Source: Siphonodentalium dalli
Taxonomy: Eukaryota; Mollusca; Scaphopoda; Gadilida; Siphonodentaliidae
DNA: 64,000 nt
Direction of reading: 5' to 3'
Assembly: GCA_032622095.1 (NCBI GenBank)
Contig: CP136063.1
Coordinates: 119,556,723 to 119,620,722 of the forward strand
The stretch's first letter is position 1. Each line of letters begins with the position of its first letter. Below, piece after piece: positions 43,548-55,066 of this stretch. A program made the translations under genes and the position numbers. The notes beneath the pieces are model-generated. The model made no database searches and was not told the DNA's origin. It saw only the letters and a list, made by a program, of their open reading frames with translations.

Positions 43548-46500
43548 TTAGGGGTCAAAACGCTTAGTCGCTGCAATATATTGCTGTGTGATGGAAAATA
43601 GTTTCATATTTTGTTGGGACGAGAGATAAGGTAATCCACACATGAGTTCTGAAATATGGCTTACTTTGAGATTCACGCGGTCTAGTTTCTCAAAGAGAAC
43701 TGAGCGCTCACGTTGGTACAATGGGCACATGAAGAAATAGTGATATGCGTCTTCAGATCTATTTCCACATGAGCATGCGGGGCTGTCAGCGATATAATTA
43801 TTGAACATATCACATCGGAGTTCACTGCAAAAATTACGTATGCGACAATGAAAAATGTTGTATTTCCTGCGTCCAGCATAGAAATGTAGAGGGGGGGGGC
43901 TGATTGTGGGATTTATATGATACAAGTTGGTTTTAAAGGTAGAAGATTGATCAGCATCGGTGATTACTTTGGGAAGCTTATTCCATTCTAACACCATCGC
44001 TGGAAAAAAGGACTGTTTGAAGTGTTCAGTATTGCAATAGTATGAGTAAAATTTACCGGGGCGTCTCCAATTATAATCTGCAACCTCGTGTGATCTGGGG
44101 GGAAGTGTATTGGCTAGATAAGAGGGGGCTAGATTATTGATTATTTTATAGAGTGCCTGCAGTTTATGTAGTTGACGTCGTTTATTGAGTGATGGCCATC
44201 CGACCTCCTGTAATACCGTGTTGTCCGAAGCAGAACGGGTGATACCACTGACTATCCGTCCAGCGTCGACATGAAGCCAGTCAAGCTTCTCTAACATATA
44301 ATTTGAGGCATTGTCCCAGACGGCGTCTGAATAATCAAATAAGGGTAAAATATATGTTTTGTAAATAATTTCAATGGTTTTCCGGTTGAGTTGATATTTA
44401 ATCCGCCGGAGTTGAGACAGACGTGAGGCAATTCTTTTGACAGACCCTTCAATGTGTGCGTTCCATTTGAGATTTGATTGGAGTTCCAGACCTAAGTGTA
44501 TATGCTTGTCCACGAAGTTGATTGAATTTCCTACGAAATTGAGGTTTGGTTTCACTGTTGAGGGCGCAACTAATGAAAAGGACATGCCAACTGTTTTAGT
44601 TGGGTTGAAACTGACCAACCAGTTTTGGGACCACGCTGTAATTTTGTCTAAATCGCTGTTCATAGTATGTTCAAGTATATTAAGATCAAAGTGACTGTTC
44701 GTGAGGCAAGTATCGTCGGCATACATTCTCGTTATTGATTCAATACCGTCGGCTAAATCATTTATATAGACTAAGAACAAAAATGGCCCCAGGATCGACC
44801 CTTGTGGAACTCCCGCTGGGATGACCTCGTATTTTGAAAATGTGTCATTGATTAGGACCCTCTGCGTCCGATTTTCTAGGTAGTTTTTTATCCAATTTAA
44901 AATATTTCCTTCTAATCCATAAGCATTTAATTTGTGTATCAGTCCCCTGTGCCAAACCCTCTCAAAGGCTTTGGAAATATCACAGAATATAGAACATGTA
45001 AGTAGTCCTTTGTCAAGGGATTGGCACAGGTTGTGATATAGGTCTAATAGTTGGTATGTTGTACTATGACCTGTGAGAAATCCTGACTGATGGAAGTATA
45101 AAAGTTCATTTTCAATGAAAAATTTACTAATCTGTTTCAAAACCACTTTCTCAAAAACTTTAGCCACACATGGTAGAAGGGAAATTGGTCGGTAATTTTT
45201 GGCTTCCGCTGGATCATCTTTTTTGAAAATCGGGATCACGTTTGCTGCTTTCCAGGACTCTGGGAATTTCTTAGAGTTGATAGATTTCCTGAATAGAAGG
45301 ACGAGTGGTTGAGCTATTGATTTTGCTGTTTCCCTGAGCATTCTAACACTAATTCCATCATGGCCATGGGCTTTGTTAAGTTTAAAAGATTTGATGGCTG
45401 ATTCAACCTCTGATTCTGTGAAAACCAAATCTGGCATGGTGTTTGCGGTGCGCTTCGGAAAATGAGGCAAGTTATGATTGGCATCATTAATGGTAGAATT
45501 TGCAATAAAGCTTTCGTTTAGAATTTTTGCTTTGTCGACATCGTCAATTGCATATGTCTTATTGTTGGCAGTTATAGTGCCGGAAGCACTGTATAGTGGG
45601 GGATGTTTTTTGCTCGTTTCTTGTTTAGTAGGTAATGTATTATTCTCCAAAAGTCTCGTGGGTTAGATGCTTCTCTTATTCGTTCTTCGATATTTTCTTC
45701 AAATTTGATTTTCGCGTGCTTCTTCATGTTATTGACTTTGTTCCTTATGTTTTTATATTTTCTCCAGACTTCAGGGTTATTTGCCTTCATGGCCTTTTTC
45801 CTTACTCTGCCGCGTTTTCGTATCTCAAACCGGATGTCCGAATTGAACCAAATTTTGTCGGACGTTCTTACTGTAATGCATGATTGTGGAATTGTTTTCG
45901 CCATTATGGACAGGAATTCTAGTTGAAAGTTATTGGCAGCTGTGTTCACATCAGGTGCACTTTGTATGAGGTCATCCCAGTCGACATGGGCAAGTAGATT
46001 GTTTGCACGAGAAAAATTACCTTTTCTGTAGTTCCATACTTGTCTAGGAAATGACTCTGCGGTAGTATTTTGAAATGATATTGTGGCATATACACCTAGG
46101 TGGTCCGAAACTCCGAGATTTAGGACATCGGAGTCTATTAAACGGAGTGAGCTTGAGGTCAAAATTGGGTCAAGCAATGTACTTGAGGTGCTGGTCACTC
46201 TAGTTGGGACTTTTATAGCATTTTTCATACTGAAACCATCCGTTATCTGTTTTAGCTTCGATGAATTATCCATGAAATTCGAGTTAAAATCCCCTGTGAT
46301 GACTACATATTCGGAAATATCAAGAGCGTCTGAAATTGAGGATTCCAGGAGTCCCCAATAATTTTGGGTACAGAATTGATCAGATCTGTACGATAATCCA
46401 AGAACAATGCGAGTTTTCTTTGAGTGGATTTCGAACCAGAGACAAGAAGAATCGAATTCCAATTCAGGTTTACGATTAAATATTAAGTGGTCGGCGAACA

Positions 46501-46924
46501 TTACGCATATTCCGCCACCCTTTGAATCACGGTCTTTGCGAATGGGGGAACAATAACCATCGATTTCTAGTTGGCTAGAGGGGTAAGATGGGTCAAGATT
46601 TGTTTCGGTGAAACATAGAATGTCAAATTCGTTTATAAGATCTGCAATTTTTTCAAGTTTATTTCGGATACTCCTTACGTTATAGTGAAAAATCGAGATC
46701 GAATTCTCAGCGTTAGTCTGTGACAGAGGGCCCGGGTTTATATGAATATCGCCTGATAATTGTAATAGAAAGAATGTAATGAGAAAAATCGACCTTGCGT
46801 TTGGTGGAGTAAAGCATTTTCCGAGGCGAAGGCTGCTGTTTTTTACAGTTTTAGTTGCTAACGGTCGTTTTGCTGAGTCGAAGATACCTATTGCTGCCCT
46901 ATATTGACTCAAGTCACACGTCAT
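43548..46924 (-). pseudogene. LINE-4 polyprotein (leader-2A-EN-RT), one 1-nt frameshift
   Basis: From the ATG at 46924: leader with hydrophobic IFLITFFLLQL, then GDIHINPGP (residues 58-66). The endonuclease from ~77 has HYNVRSI, FTETNLD, GDFNSNF and SDHLG, all catalytic blocks. The RT has KAHGHDGISVRM, KNYRPISLLPC, SGVPQGS-type AGVPQGSILGP and RMYADDTCL. The C-terminus has CSCGNRSEDAYHYFFMCPLY, a CxC...H...C motif. The only defect seen is at about 45599-45603, a run of five C where LINE-3 has six (27150-27155). Six would make one frame of 1,125 codons. The indel may be real or a homopolymer error. Role: self-mobilisation by target-primed reverse transcription. Confidence 0.82.
46727..46753 (-). 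other. 2A-like motif, variant (GDIHINPGP)
   Basis: Same position as the LINE-3 2A (residues 58-66 of the ORF), but with His where the consensus Glu lies (D-I-H-x-N-P-G-P). NPGP and the upstream hydrophobic LLQLSG context are intact. Skipping would be between Gly65 and Pro66; the His form may be less efficient. Confidence 0.65.
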
Positions 46925-46989
46925 TTCAGACGGTGGTTCGAAACCAAGATAGGGAAGCAAATGGACTCTGCGTCAGATCCAGACTAGCT

Positions 46990-47790
46990 ACCAAACCTCC
47001 AGACTAGCTACAAAACCAAGTCCTAAAAAATGTGCTAGGTCTAAAGCACCTGGTCTTACCTACATCTTCAGACAGTCACTAAAAATGGAGATCTACCACA
47101 CGATTGGTTTGATGCAAACATCGCTCCAGTCTTCAAAAAAGGTGACGTCCACAGAACTGAAAATTACCGACCAATATCCCTCACATCAATCTGCTGCACA
47201 ATACTAGAACACATCATATGCAGACATCTCTTGAATCATCTTGAGAAACACTCTGTACTCAACAATCTCAACCATGGCTTTTGATCAGGGTTCTCCTGTA
47301 TCCTGTACCTTCCAACTCCTGACAACAACAGAGGACCTATTTAGATCACTAGACAACACATTTCAAACCGATATCGCCTTCCTCGACTTTCCGAAAGCAT
47401 TCGATACTGTCCCTCACAACAAGCTCCTACAGAAGGCCGCGAGCCACGGTATCACCGGACCCATTCTAACATGGTAAGGAGGAGTCACCATCGAAGGATC
47501 TTGCTCACCATAATAATTATGTCCCTGTGGAATCCGGCGTACCAAAAGGAACTATCTTGTGTCCTTTACTATTCTTGTTCCACATAAATGACTTACCAAA
47601 CTGCGCCCCCTTCCAAGTGCGGTTGTTTGCCGATGACTGTTTGCTATACCGGGAAGTGAAGAACCAGAAGGACCGTAACATCCTACAGAAAAGACCTTTA
47701 TGCACGCGATGAATGGGCTGATACATGGGCATGAAATCTAACGCCAAAACAATGCTACATAATGAACATCCGTCAAAAGACACCATGCAA
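46990..47790 (+). pseudogene. LINE-5 part 3: RT core
   Basis: Across several frames: LTYIFRQSLK, DWFDANIAPVFKKGD (about 47101-47145), ENYRPISLTSICCTILEHIIC, NNLNHGF, FLDFPKAFDTVPHNKLL (about 47383-47433), ESGVPKGTILCPLLFLFHINDLP and VRLFADDCLLYREVK (about 47617-47665), then EWADTWGMKSNAK. Multiple stops and shifts, including an A5 run (47081-47085) where A6 is expected. The VPKG, FADDC and KAFDTVPH motifs set it apart from the other LINEs in the window. Confidence 0.75.
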
Positions 47791-48409
47791 TCGAACGTGA
47801 CGTCATGTTGGCGCTCCTCCGGAAAATATGTTGTCGCTATTCAGTATATGAATGGAGAGCCCTTTTGAATTTCTATGCAGATTGGTTGAGGCGCATTGAA
47901 ATTGGTGTATGTTAATGGAGTGGGCACCCTGCCCACTATGAAATTCCAATCCGAACCAAAAATATCAAAGCTAAGAGCAAAGTTTTCACAAAATCCGAAA
48001 TTTCAATGCCGCAACGTGGGAATGATGCCGATGCTCATTCTCAACCACGGTTCTGTATAATGTATCAGTGGACTCGGTGTGCGCCGCGCACATAGGGCAA
48101 CCATTCGATGGAAAAACGCACAGTTGAACATTTCTGTGTTACTTGTTGGAAAGAAAAATGAGAAAACAATTCCCACACAGAGAGTGTTCTCTGGTTGCCC
48201 ATACCCGGTCAATAGATGAATTGAAAATACTCAGAAGTTATCTGAATTTAAACTCAACCCTTTGTCCAAGTGCTGTTATCCTGAATATTTAATAATGACA
48301 AATTCTAAAAATATTCTGAGTATAATGAAACAAGTGACGTAGTTTCTGTCACACAAAATTATGAAATTAAAGAATACGCTCTTGCCAGTATAAAAACCCC
48401 GAAACAGAA
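47791..48409. other. Intergenic, no gene recognised
   Basis: No supported feature. Possibly the upstream part of the following retroelement, but unrecognisable. Confidence 0.4.
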
Positions 48410-50287
48410 ATGCCAGCTGATTCCGAGATATCTAACTTTGGACTGCAAACAGTAAGCTCTGAATCTCTAAAGTCTGAGTTAGATACAGACACAATATACC
48501 CAAATGTTTTGTCTAAATTGAATATTTATGAGGCAGAAGTAGAATCCCGGAACAACCTCAAATTATTGATTATACTTGTCATATCCAACATACTAGTTTG
48601 AACAATGTTAATTTGAGTCATGATTTGATAGCTGACCACAATCGCATTCTCGCATATAATGACGAATGTCTCCAAATCCCAGTGAAAATTGGACTCAACA
48701 TTCAGAATATTAAAATTATGCTAGAATTTTATGAAGATGTAACTTTCTTGAATTTGGTTCTCAATTGGGATTACTAAGACTCAATATATTGTGAATCAAG
48801 CAATATCTAATCAGAAAGGGGCTCGGGCGGGAGTTCCCATGTCAGTTTGATCAGTTCATTGTGTCATAGATTGAACACAATTCTCAGTTCATTGTGCCAG
48901 AAATTGAACAGAATTCTATCATTGGGCATTTCAAATCAAACCCATTTATGGTAACTTTGATTATTAATCCTCTTCATACAGTTCAAAAGAAAGGTACCAG
49001 CGAGAGGCGAGTAATAATTGACCTTAGCTTCCCTAAAGGTCATTCTGTCAATGAGAGAATCCCAAAGGATTCTTATCTTGGTGAGAATATAAATCTTCAA
49101 TATCCCTTCGTTGATAGCTTAGTTCAGATAGCTAAGTTAAAGAGAAAATGCTGTAAGCTGTTTTCAAAGGACAAATTTACATAGTTCTAGATGAGTTTCA
49201 TTTAGTTGCATTCAATGGCGCACATTCAAATGGCGAAAACAATCTGTTGCGATTAAAGATCTGAGTGTGGGATTGAGGTCAGCAGCATATATTTACCAAA
49301 TATTAACAAATGCAGTTGCTTACATATGATTACAAAGAATTGTCTAATAGTAAATTACTTGGTGGTTTAGCTGGTACTGATCTAGCAGAGCAAGCTTACA
49401 ATACATCGGGTGACGTTTTACCAACGTGGTGTTTGACAGCTTCGGATCATAAAGTCACCCTCCACCAATGTCTATGGTATTTCTGGGGGTCAAATTCGAC
49501 TCTGCCAAGCTTACATTGGATGTAACAGAAGAAAGAGTTTCCGAAAAATTATGTTGGCTTTCTAAATCATCTGCATCTCTCAAGGGGGAAAAGTAACTTC
49601 ATTTCATCTTGTGTTAGACCGGGACGTATTTTTGTCTCCAGGATCGTGGCATGGCTTATGACCTTTAATTATGACTCAACCAAAGAACTGGCCATTCCGT
49701 CTCATGTGATTAAAGACTTACTCTGATGGGCTCTGTTTTTGCCACCCTACAGTGGCATTTTAGTGATGGCATTTGAGGAGTTGTGTAAACCAGATGAACT
49801 TATTTCATCCGATTATACTTTACGTCCATCTGGTGGATTTCTATGGACCATGTTTTTTCGTGCCAAATTTTCAAATGAGGGAAATGTCAACAGTCACATC
49901 AATGAGCATGAAATGTTAAGCATTGTAATCTACTTAAAGCTTTGGTCTCCGCTTTTAAGTGGAAAGCGGATCCTGATAAACTGTGATAATAACTCGTCGG
50001 TTTACGATCTTAATAAAGGCTCTACACGGAATATATTTCTGCAGGCTTGTCTCAGGGAAATGTTGTATTGGGCAGCAAAATTCCAATTTGAAATTCGTGC
50101 TCAGCACATAAGTGGGGTTAACAATAGGCAAGCTGATTACCACTCCAGATGGCACGAAGGAGAGGCGCATAGAAATGAACTCTGGAAGTGTTCGGTTGAA
50201 CGGAATATGAAAATGAATGAAGTATTTGTAGATAAGGAAATCTTTAGTTTTACACATGATTGGCAATGTACAATGTCCAGGAAATAG
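48410..50287 (+). pseudogene. DIRS-like (tyrosine-recombinase type) retroelement RT-RNase H fragment
   Basis: Blocks in order: the N-terminal DLIADHNRILAYNDE (about 48625-48670); RT start IEQNSIIGHFKSNPFMVTLI...RRVIIDLSFPKGHSVNERIPKD (48897-49070); LLGGLAGTDLAEQA (49349-49390), an equivalent of the DD-box region with the catalytic pair altered; then an RNase H-like frame 49739-50287 with ELISSDYTL, NEHEMLSIVIYLKLW, ILINCDNNSSV and ISGVNNRQADYHSRWHEGEA. The GHF-NPF, SFP-GHSVN-GIPKD and CDNxSSV...ADxxSRW patterns are typical of DIRS-group pol. Stops and frameshifts throughout the middle. No recombinase domain or split direct repeats found. Confidence 0.65.
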
Positions 50288-50426
50288 TTTTCGTTATGCA
50301 AGTTTTCAATTTAAATAAACCTTTGTAATCTATCTTAGCAACGTCTTAGATGTTTATTTTCCTTTTAGGGTTTTCGACACAAATTTCACAATTTCGAGCA
50401 TGTAGCTAAAGTTTCAAAGTCTAAAA

Positions 50427-50836
50427 CTTCCCAATTATAAGTAAAAATAGTCAAAATGAAGGAGTCTATGTAGGTCCCGAAGGAGTCTATAGACTCTTTG
50501 ATGTAGAGTTCTGATGGAGAAAATGTAGGTCGATCTATTTTTGTCATAACGCTGACGTATTTTGACCTGGGAAAAAAATCGAAATCGAGGCTCACTACGA
50601 GCATGCCAGTTTTAAATATAGAAACAGGGAATCCCGACAAATGGCGATATCGGCGACAAACAAATAATCGAAAACAACACATAAAATAAACATAGCAAAA
50701 ACGCGGCACGGTAAAAATGTCAGAACGCCACGAGGTTTTACGTCGTTTTTGGTGACGTCATGGAGTGAAACGGAGTAGGGTGACACCAACCTACGAATCT
50801 GTCTGATCGCCATACTGTTGCGCGAGCGCACGTAAA
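50427..50836. repeat. ~390-bp dispersed repeat, copy 1
   Basis: Runs from CTTCCCAATTATAAGTAAAA to GTTGCGCGAGCGCACGTAAAT. Landmarks: GGAGTCTATAGACTC palindrome, TTGTCATAACGCTGACG, AATGGCGATATCGGCGAC, TTTTACGTCGTTTTTGGTGACGTCATGG. The GCGCGAGCGCACGT end is sharply conserved in all three copies. Open frames inside are not convincing proteins. Confidence 0.8.
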
Positions 50837-50849
50837 TATACATGCACAT

Positions 50850-51285
50850 TGCACATAGTCATTCATCCACCCCTATTGTATCCATATACCCAACCCATAC
50901 AGACATTGTATACAAGTACACCCACCTGTGACAATACAGCCATCCAATGTACACCTGTACATCCCATCTTCATCATACAGTCACTCCATATATACATAAA
51001 CAACATAGAGATGACCATGTAGCTACTCTCGGTATATCCATACACCGCAGCCACATCGTGTGTACCCGTACATCCACGCATAACCAATCAACCATAGTCA
51101 CTCCCTGTAAACCTATTCACCTCACACATGATCATACAGCCACTACTAAGTCTTGTATACATATACATCTCACAATTGACACCACTCATGATCAATTAGT
51201 CTTTCCTTGTATATATATTCACATCACTCATGACTCCATTTATACCTATTCACGTCACATATGGTCATACAGTAACTCTCGGGCT
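50850..51285. repeat. Diverged ~60-bp minisatellite, pyrimidine-biased
   Basis: Irregular units combine TGTATAC(A)TATTCAC, CTCACACATGATCATAC and AGCCACTAC/AGTCACTCC. G is scarce on the plus strand, giving strong strand asymmetry. Confidence 0.55.
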
Positions 51286-52423
51286 GCCATCTTGGCCACA
51301 ATCTTGTATCAAGTTGATAAAGTTTAACCATAATGAGCCAGAATAGCCACAGATTGTGGTTCATATCAGTTCCGTTTAACAGTTCTGCCCATTTCCTGAA
51401 AAAAATGTGGCCAGAATCACAAAAGAGGTTTTCAGCAAAATGCCATACTGCAACTTTAAAACGAATGTGTCATGCCTCATAAGGAACTGGGATAACCAGA
51501 TATAATATTTAGTTGTCAGTTAATCACCTAACATGCATAATAACCAAGTGAGTCACAATGTGCTAGCTTTTCGGAACAGCAGAGAATAATGCTCCGGATA
51601 TATGTGAAAAACTGTTTACCCAAGTTTGTTGGCATTATTGAAGCCATATTGAGTAATTTGGTCTACAAACACCTTAGTGTGACACATTTAAAATAGATCA
51701 AAACAATAGACACCTTTCATACCAAAGTTAGTAAGATCAGATTATGATATAGCTTGTTATGCTCTTATTTATAATTCTGTTATATAATTTCCACAAATTG
51801 CTCTATATTTATTGGGGTCACTCATATATATATATATATATATCGCGTTTTGGATGGCTCTCTTTTCCCACACGATAAAAAGAGGTCTTCGCACGAACCA
51901 AAAATGATAACACTTCCCAATTATAAGTAAAACTAGAATGCACTCAGAGAGATGCCAACGTGCGCAAAAATGTAATAAACAATAATTTAAAAAATAATTT
52001 CACTGTATTTTACTTAATTTATTTAATTTAATTTAATGTTAGCAAAAAAGACAATTACCATTTCTCATTTCATCACAGATAAAAGACAAATTACTATATT
52101 AATCATTTAAGTAATTAAAACCAATTCCATGTTGCCGAAAGGATGAGACTTTAATATCGATTACATTTTTTTCAGCGGCAAAGTTGACCAAAGGAGCAAT
52201 TATAAGAAATAATTAATACCATTTGTGTAAATATTGATAGCAGCCAATATGCAACAATAAATATCAATAATTAATCAATAACGATCATTTTATGTAATAA
52301 TAAACTCTTCAAACGGTGTTTGTGTCAACAAATGCGTTTTGTTTTGTGTTACGTCGTTCGTCGTATTTGACCCGGAACTTGACTGAAGGTTATGCTATTC
52401 AGCCTATTGCGTCGAATTACGAA
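51286..52423. other. Non-coding; (AT)n and a partial repeat copy
   Basis: (AT)n at about 51824-51843 is followed by a partial repeat copy (51843-51945: ATCGCGTTTTGGATGGCTCT through AATTATAAGTAAAAC) corresponding to the start of the 52424 copy. The rest is AT-rich, and no gene is seen. Confidence 0.5.
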
Positions 52424-53294
52424 ATCGCATTTTGAATGTCTCTCTTTTCCCGCACGATAAAAAGAGGTCTTCGCACGAACCAAAAATGAAAAAACTTCCC
52501 AATTATAAGTAAAAATACCCAAATGAAGGAGTCTATGTAGGTCCCGAAGGAGTCTATAGACTCTTTGATGTAGAGTTCTGATGGAGAAAATGTAGGTCGA
52601 TCTATTTTTGTCATAACTCTGACGTATTTTGACCTGGGAGAAAAAATCGAAATCGAGGCTCACTACGAGCATGCCAGTTTTAAATATAGAAACAGGGAAT
52701 CCCGACAAATGGCGATATCGGCGACAAACAAATAATCGAAAACAACACATAAAATAAACATAGCAAAAACGCGGCAGAGTAAAAATGTCAGAACGCCACG
52801 AGGTTTTACGTCGTTTTTGGTGACGTCATGGGGTGAAACGGAGTAGGGTGACACCAACCTACGAATCTGTCTGATCGCCATACTGTTGCGCGAGCGCACG
52901 TAAATACCCAAAATGAAGGAGTCTATGTAGGTCCCGAAGGATTCTATAGACTCTTTGATGTAGAGTTATAATGGAGAAAATGTAGGTCGATCTATTTTTG
53001 TCATAACTCGGACGTAATTTGACCTGAGAGAAAAAATCGAAATCGAGGCTCACTACGAGCATGCCAGTTTTAAATATAGAAACAGGGAATCCCGACAAAT
53101 GGCGATATCGACGACAAACAAATAATCGAAAACAACACATAAAATAAACATAGCAAAAACGCGGCACAGTAAAAATGTCAGAACGCCACGAGGTTTTACG
53201 TCGTTTTTGGTGACGTCATGGAGTGAAACGGAGTAGGGTGACACCAACGTACGAATCTGTCTGATCGCCATACTGTTGCGCGAGCGCACGTAAT
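52424..53294. repeat. ~390-bp repeat, two tandem copies (2 and 3)
   Basis: The left flank (52424-52510) has TCTCTTTTCCCGCACGATAA and GAACCAAAAATGAA, as at 51843. Copy 2 runs about 52512-52902 and copy 3 about 52903-53294. Both match copy 1 with few differences and end at GCGCGAGCGCACGTAA. The tandem junction AAATACCCAAAATGAAGGAG shows the unit joined head to tail. Confidence 0.8.
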
Positions 53295-53309
53295 GAAGCA
53301 TTTATCCCT

Positions 53310-53618
53310 GTGTATAATAGTAAAAAATATTACTCACCCCACAGTACATATATTAGTGAAACAAATATAGTGGAAAAGCAATATTTAAATGCTAACCCAC
53401 TTGCAGGAAGCTATTTCTACAACACTTCGGTTCTGACTCACAACTTGCCCGAACAATGTTTTAATATTTACGAGAACCGCGAATCGGGGTCTGTAGAACA
53501 ACTCTCAGAATTACATCATTTAAATCTAAACATGGAGAATGCACTCACTGGAGCTGCCTATACTTGCGCCCATCACACATTTGGCATGTTTTGTGGCGTC
53601 TTACCAACAACAGATTGA
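53310..53618 (+). CDS. Hypothetical small frame, unrecognised
   Basis: A 102-codon frame starting 16 bp after the repeat array. An acceptor-like TACTCACCCCACAG lies at about 53330-53343, so the coding part, if real, may start there. Sequence is balanced in composition with SETNIVEKQYLNANPLAGSY and ALTGAAYTCAHHTFGMFC; three Cys and several His lie near the end. No domain recognised. It could be a terminal exon or chance. Confidence 0.25.
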   Translation: MYNSKKYYSPHSTYISETNIVEKQYLNANPLAGSYFYNTSVLTHNLPEQCFNIYENRESGSVEQLSELHHLNLNMENALTGAAYTCAHHTFGMFCGVLPTTD

Positions 53619-54361
53619 ACCACGGGTGCTGTCCTCTCGTTTGAGCTAAATCGATAACAAGACTCTAGATATCAAATCTCACTTCACCCATCGCTGAAAT
53701 AGTTGTGTGTACGGACAGAAGATCTCTGTTATCTCAAGTCGATCTATTACACTAATGCTAGACTTAGTGATACATACGAGTTGTTCGACATATTTATAGA
53801 AAGGGTGTGAAAACGATTGGTTGCCGATGATGCTATATTATATACCTATTGGGTTAAATTACTAGTTTGACTAGAATGACATAATTACAAATACCGACAC
53901 AATTAAATAAAAGACACGCGACCATTGGCTAGTCTTTGACTAACATTGTGTCAATGGGAACGTTCCCTTATTAGCAACTGATCTACAATCTTCTGGAACA
54001 TACCATCAAAATGCCTATTGCGTTGAGAATGAGAAAGCTTGTTTCCACAGTTAATTAATAAGGCATTTTAATAATCCATGTTTCCACATTCACATTTTTC
54101 AGTGCAATTGTTTTTCAATTGAACCACGCGTTTGACTGTTTGGCCGGACATGATTTATATGCACCAGGATCTTTCGAAAATGTTTTGAACTTTCTAGAAA
54201 TATGTTGGCACCTCACTGTCTCTGGGAAAAAAAATAACGATTCCGCACGCATTTTTTATACTTGATCTTAACTCATTTCCTCAAGTTTCAAGTTACATAA
54301 AATAGAATTCTAATGGGCAGTACTATTGCCCACTTTTGTTTCCATGCAGTATATATATATC
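53619..54361. other. Intergenic, no gene recognised
   Basis: AT-rich. A short (TA)n tract (about 54351-54359) borders the Helitron array. Confidence 0.5.
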
Positions 54362-55066
54362 CTAGCAGGCGGACCCGACTTCGTCCGGGCTGTTTCCCCT
54401 CTGCTTTTCGGCGAATTGCGCGATTTGACCTTGAATTTTCCATTTTGAAGGTCAAGGTCAGGTGGGGTCACGATTTGACCCGTCCAAAACACTACCCGGA
54501 CAAAAGTACCCGACAAAAGTACCCGTCGAAATCCATCCGGTTTTACCCGATTTGACCTTGAATTGATCATTTTGAAGGTCAAGGTCAGGTCTGGGTCACG
54601 ATTTGACCCGTCCAAAACACTTAGTGGACAAAAGTAACCCTATGTATCAAATTTCGTGGAAATACCATAAAAATTCCCGATTTGACATTGAATTGACCAG
54701 ATTTCAAGGTCAAGGTCACGTCGCACGGGCAAATGAATAGGCTTATGAGACTCCCCATACGAAAGTATACCTAGACACTAATTTTCATCGAAATCCCGCG
54801 ATACTCGGGCGTTTGACCTTGAAATGACCCGATGTCATGTCGCACGGGCAAATTAATAGGCCTATGCAACTCACCGGCCGAAAGTACGCCCACATACCAA
54901 GTTTCATCGAAATCCCGTGATATTCGGGCTTTGACCTTGAAATGACCAGATTTCAAGGCCAAGGTCACGTCGCACGAACAAATTAATATGCCTATGCCAC
55001 TTCCCGGCCGAAAATACCCCCACATACCAAGTTTCATCGAAATCGGTCTTCAAAATATATATGAGA
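54362..55066 (-). mobile_element. Helitron A1 (array unit 1)
   Basis: Minus-strand 5' end TCTCATATATATTTTGAAGA (complement of 55047-55066); 3' CTAG at 54362 preceded by the CCCGGACGAAGTCGGG hairpin. The host base before CTAG is C rather than A. The microsatellite normally found near the 5' end is missing: the sequence passes from AAATCGG directly to TCTTCAAAATATA. Confidence 0.7.

Larger units (their letters stand above)
43070..46985 (-). mobile_element. LINE-4: nearly intact 2A-type CR1/L2-like LINE
   Basis: A complete element in minus orientation. The 5' end is near 46985, with homology to LINE-3 starting at a matching point. The ORF runs 46924-43548, and a 3' UTR of about 480 bp ends around CCCAATCCCTTTTGTATATTTT (complement of about 43070-43105). 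It sits inside the RT of LINE-5. No obvious target duplication; the CAGACTAGCTAC words near 46979-47010 are duplicated at the 5' junction. Confidence 0.8.
41110..47790 (+). mobile_element. LINE-5: fragmentary LINE hosting two insertions
   Basis: The element is collinear in three blocks: endonuclease 41110-41320, EN-RT linker and RT start 42341-43069, RT core 46990-47790. Between them lie an arginine-rich retro-insert (41321-42340) and the complete minus-oriented LINE-4 (43070-46985). Block order and motif continuity across both gaps show a single older LINE later invaded twice. Confidence 0.7.

Noticed and set aside
52349-53167. Minus-strand frames with a conserved RLFVCRRYRHLSGF peptide in three copies
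   Set aside because: Conservation simply follows the recent DNA repeat; frames differ in length and end arbitrarily, so no protein is supported.
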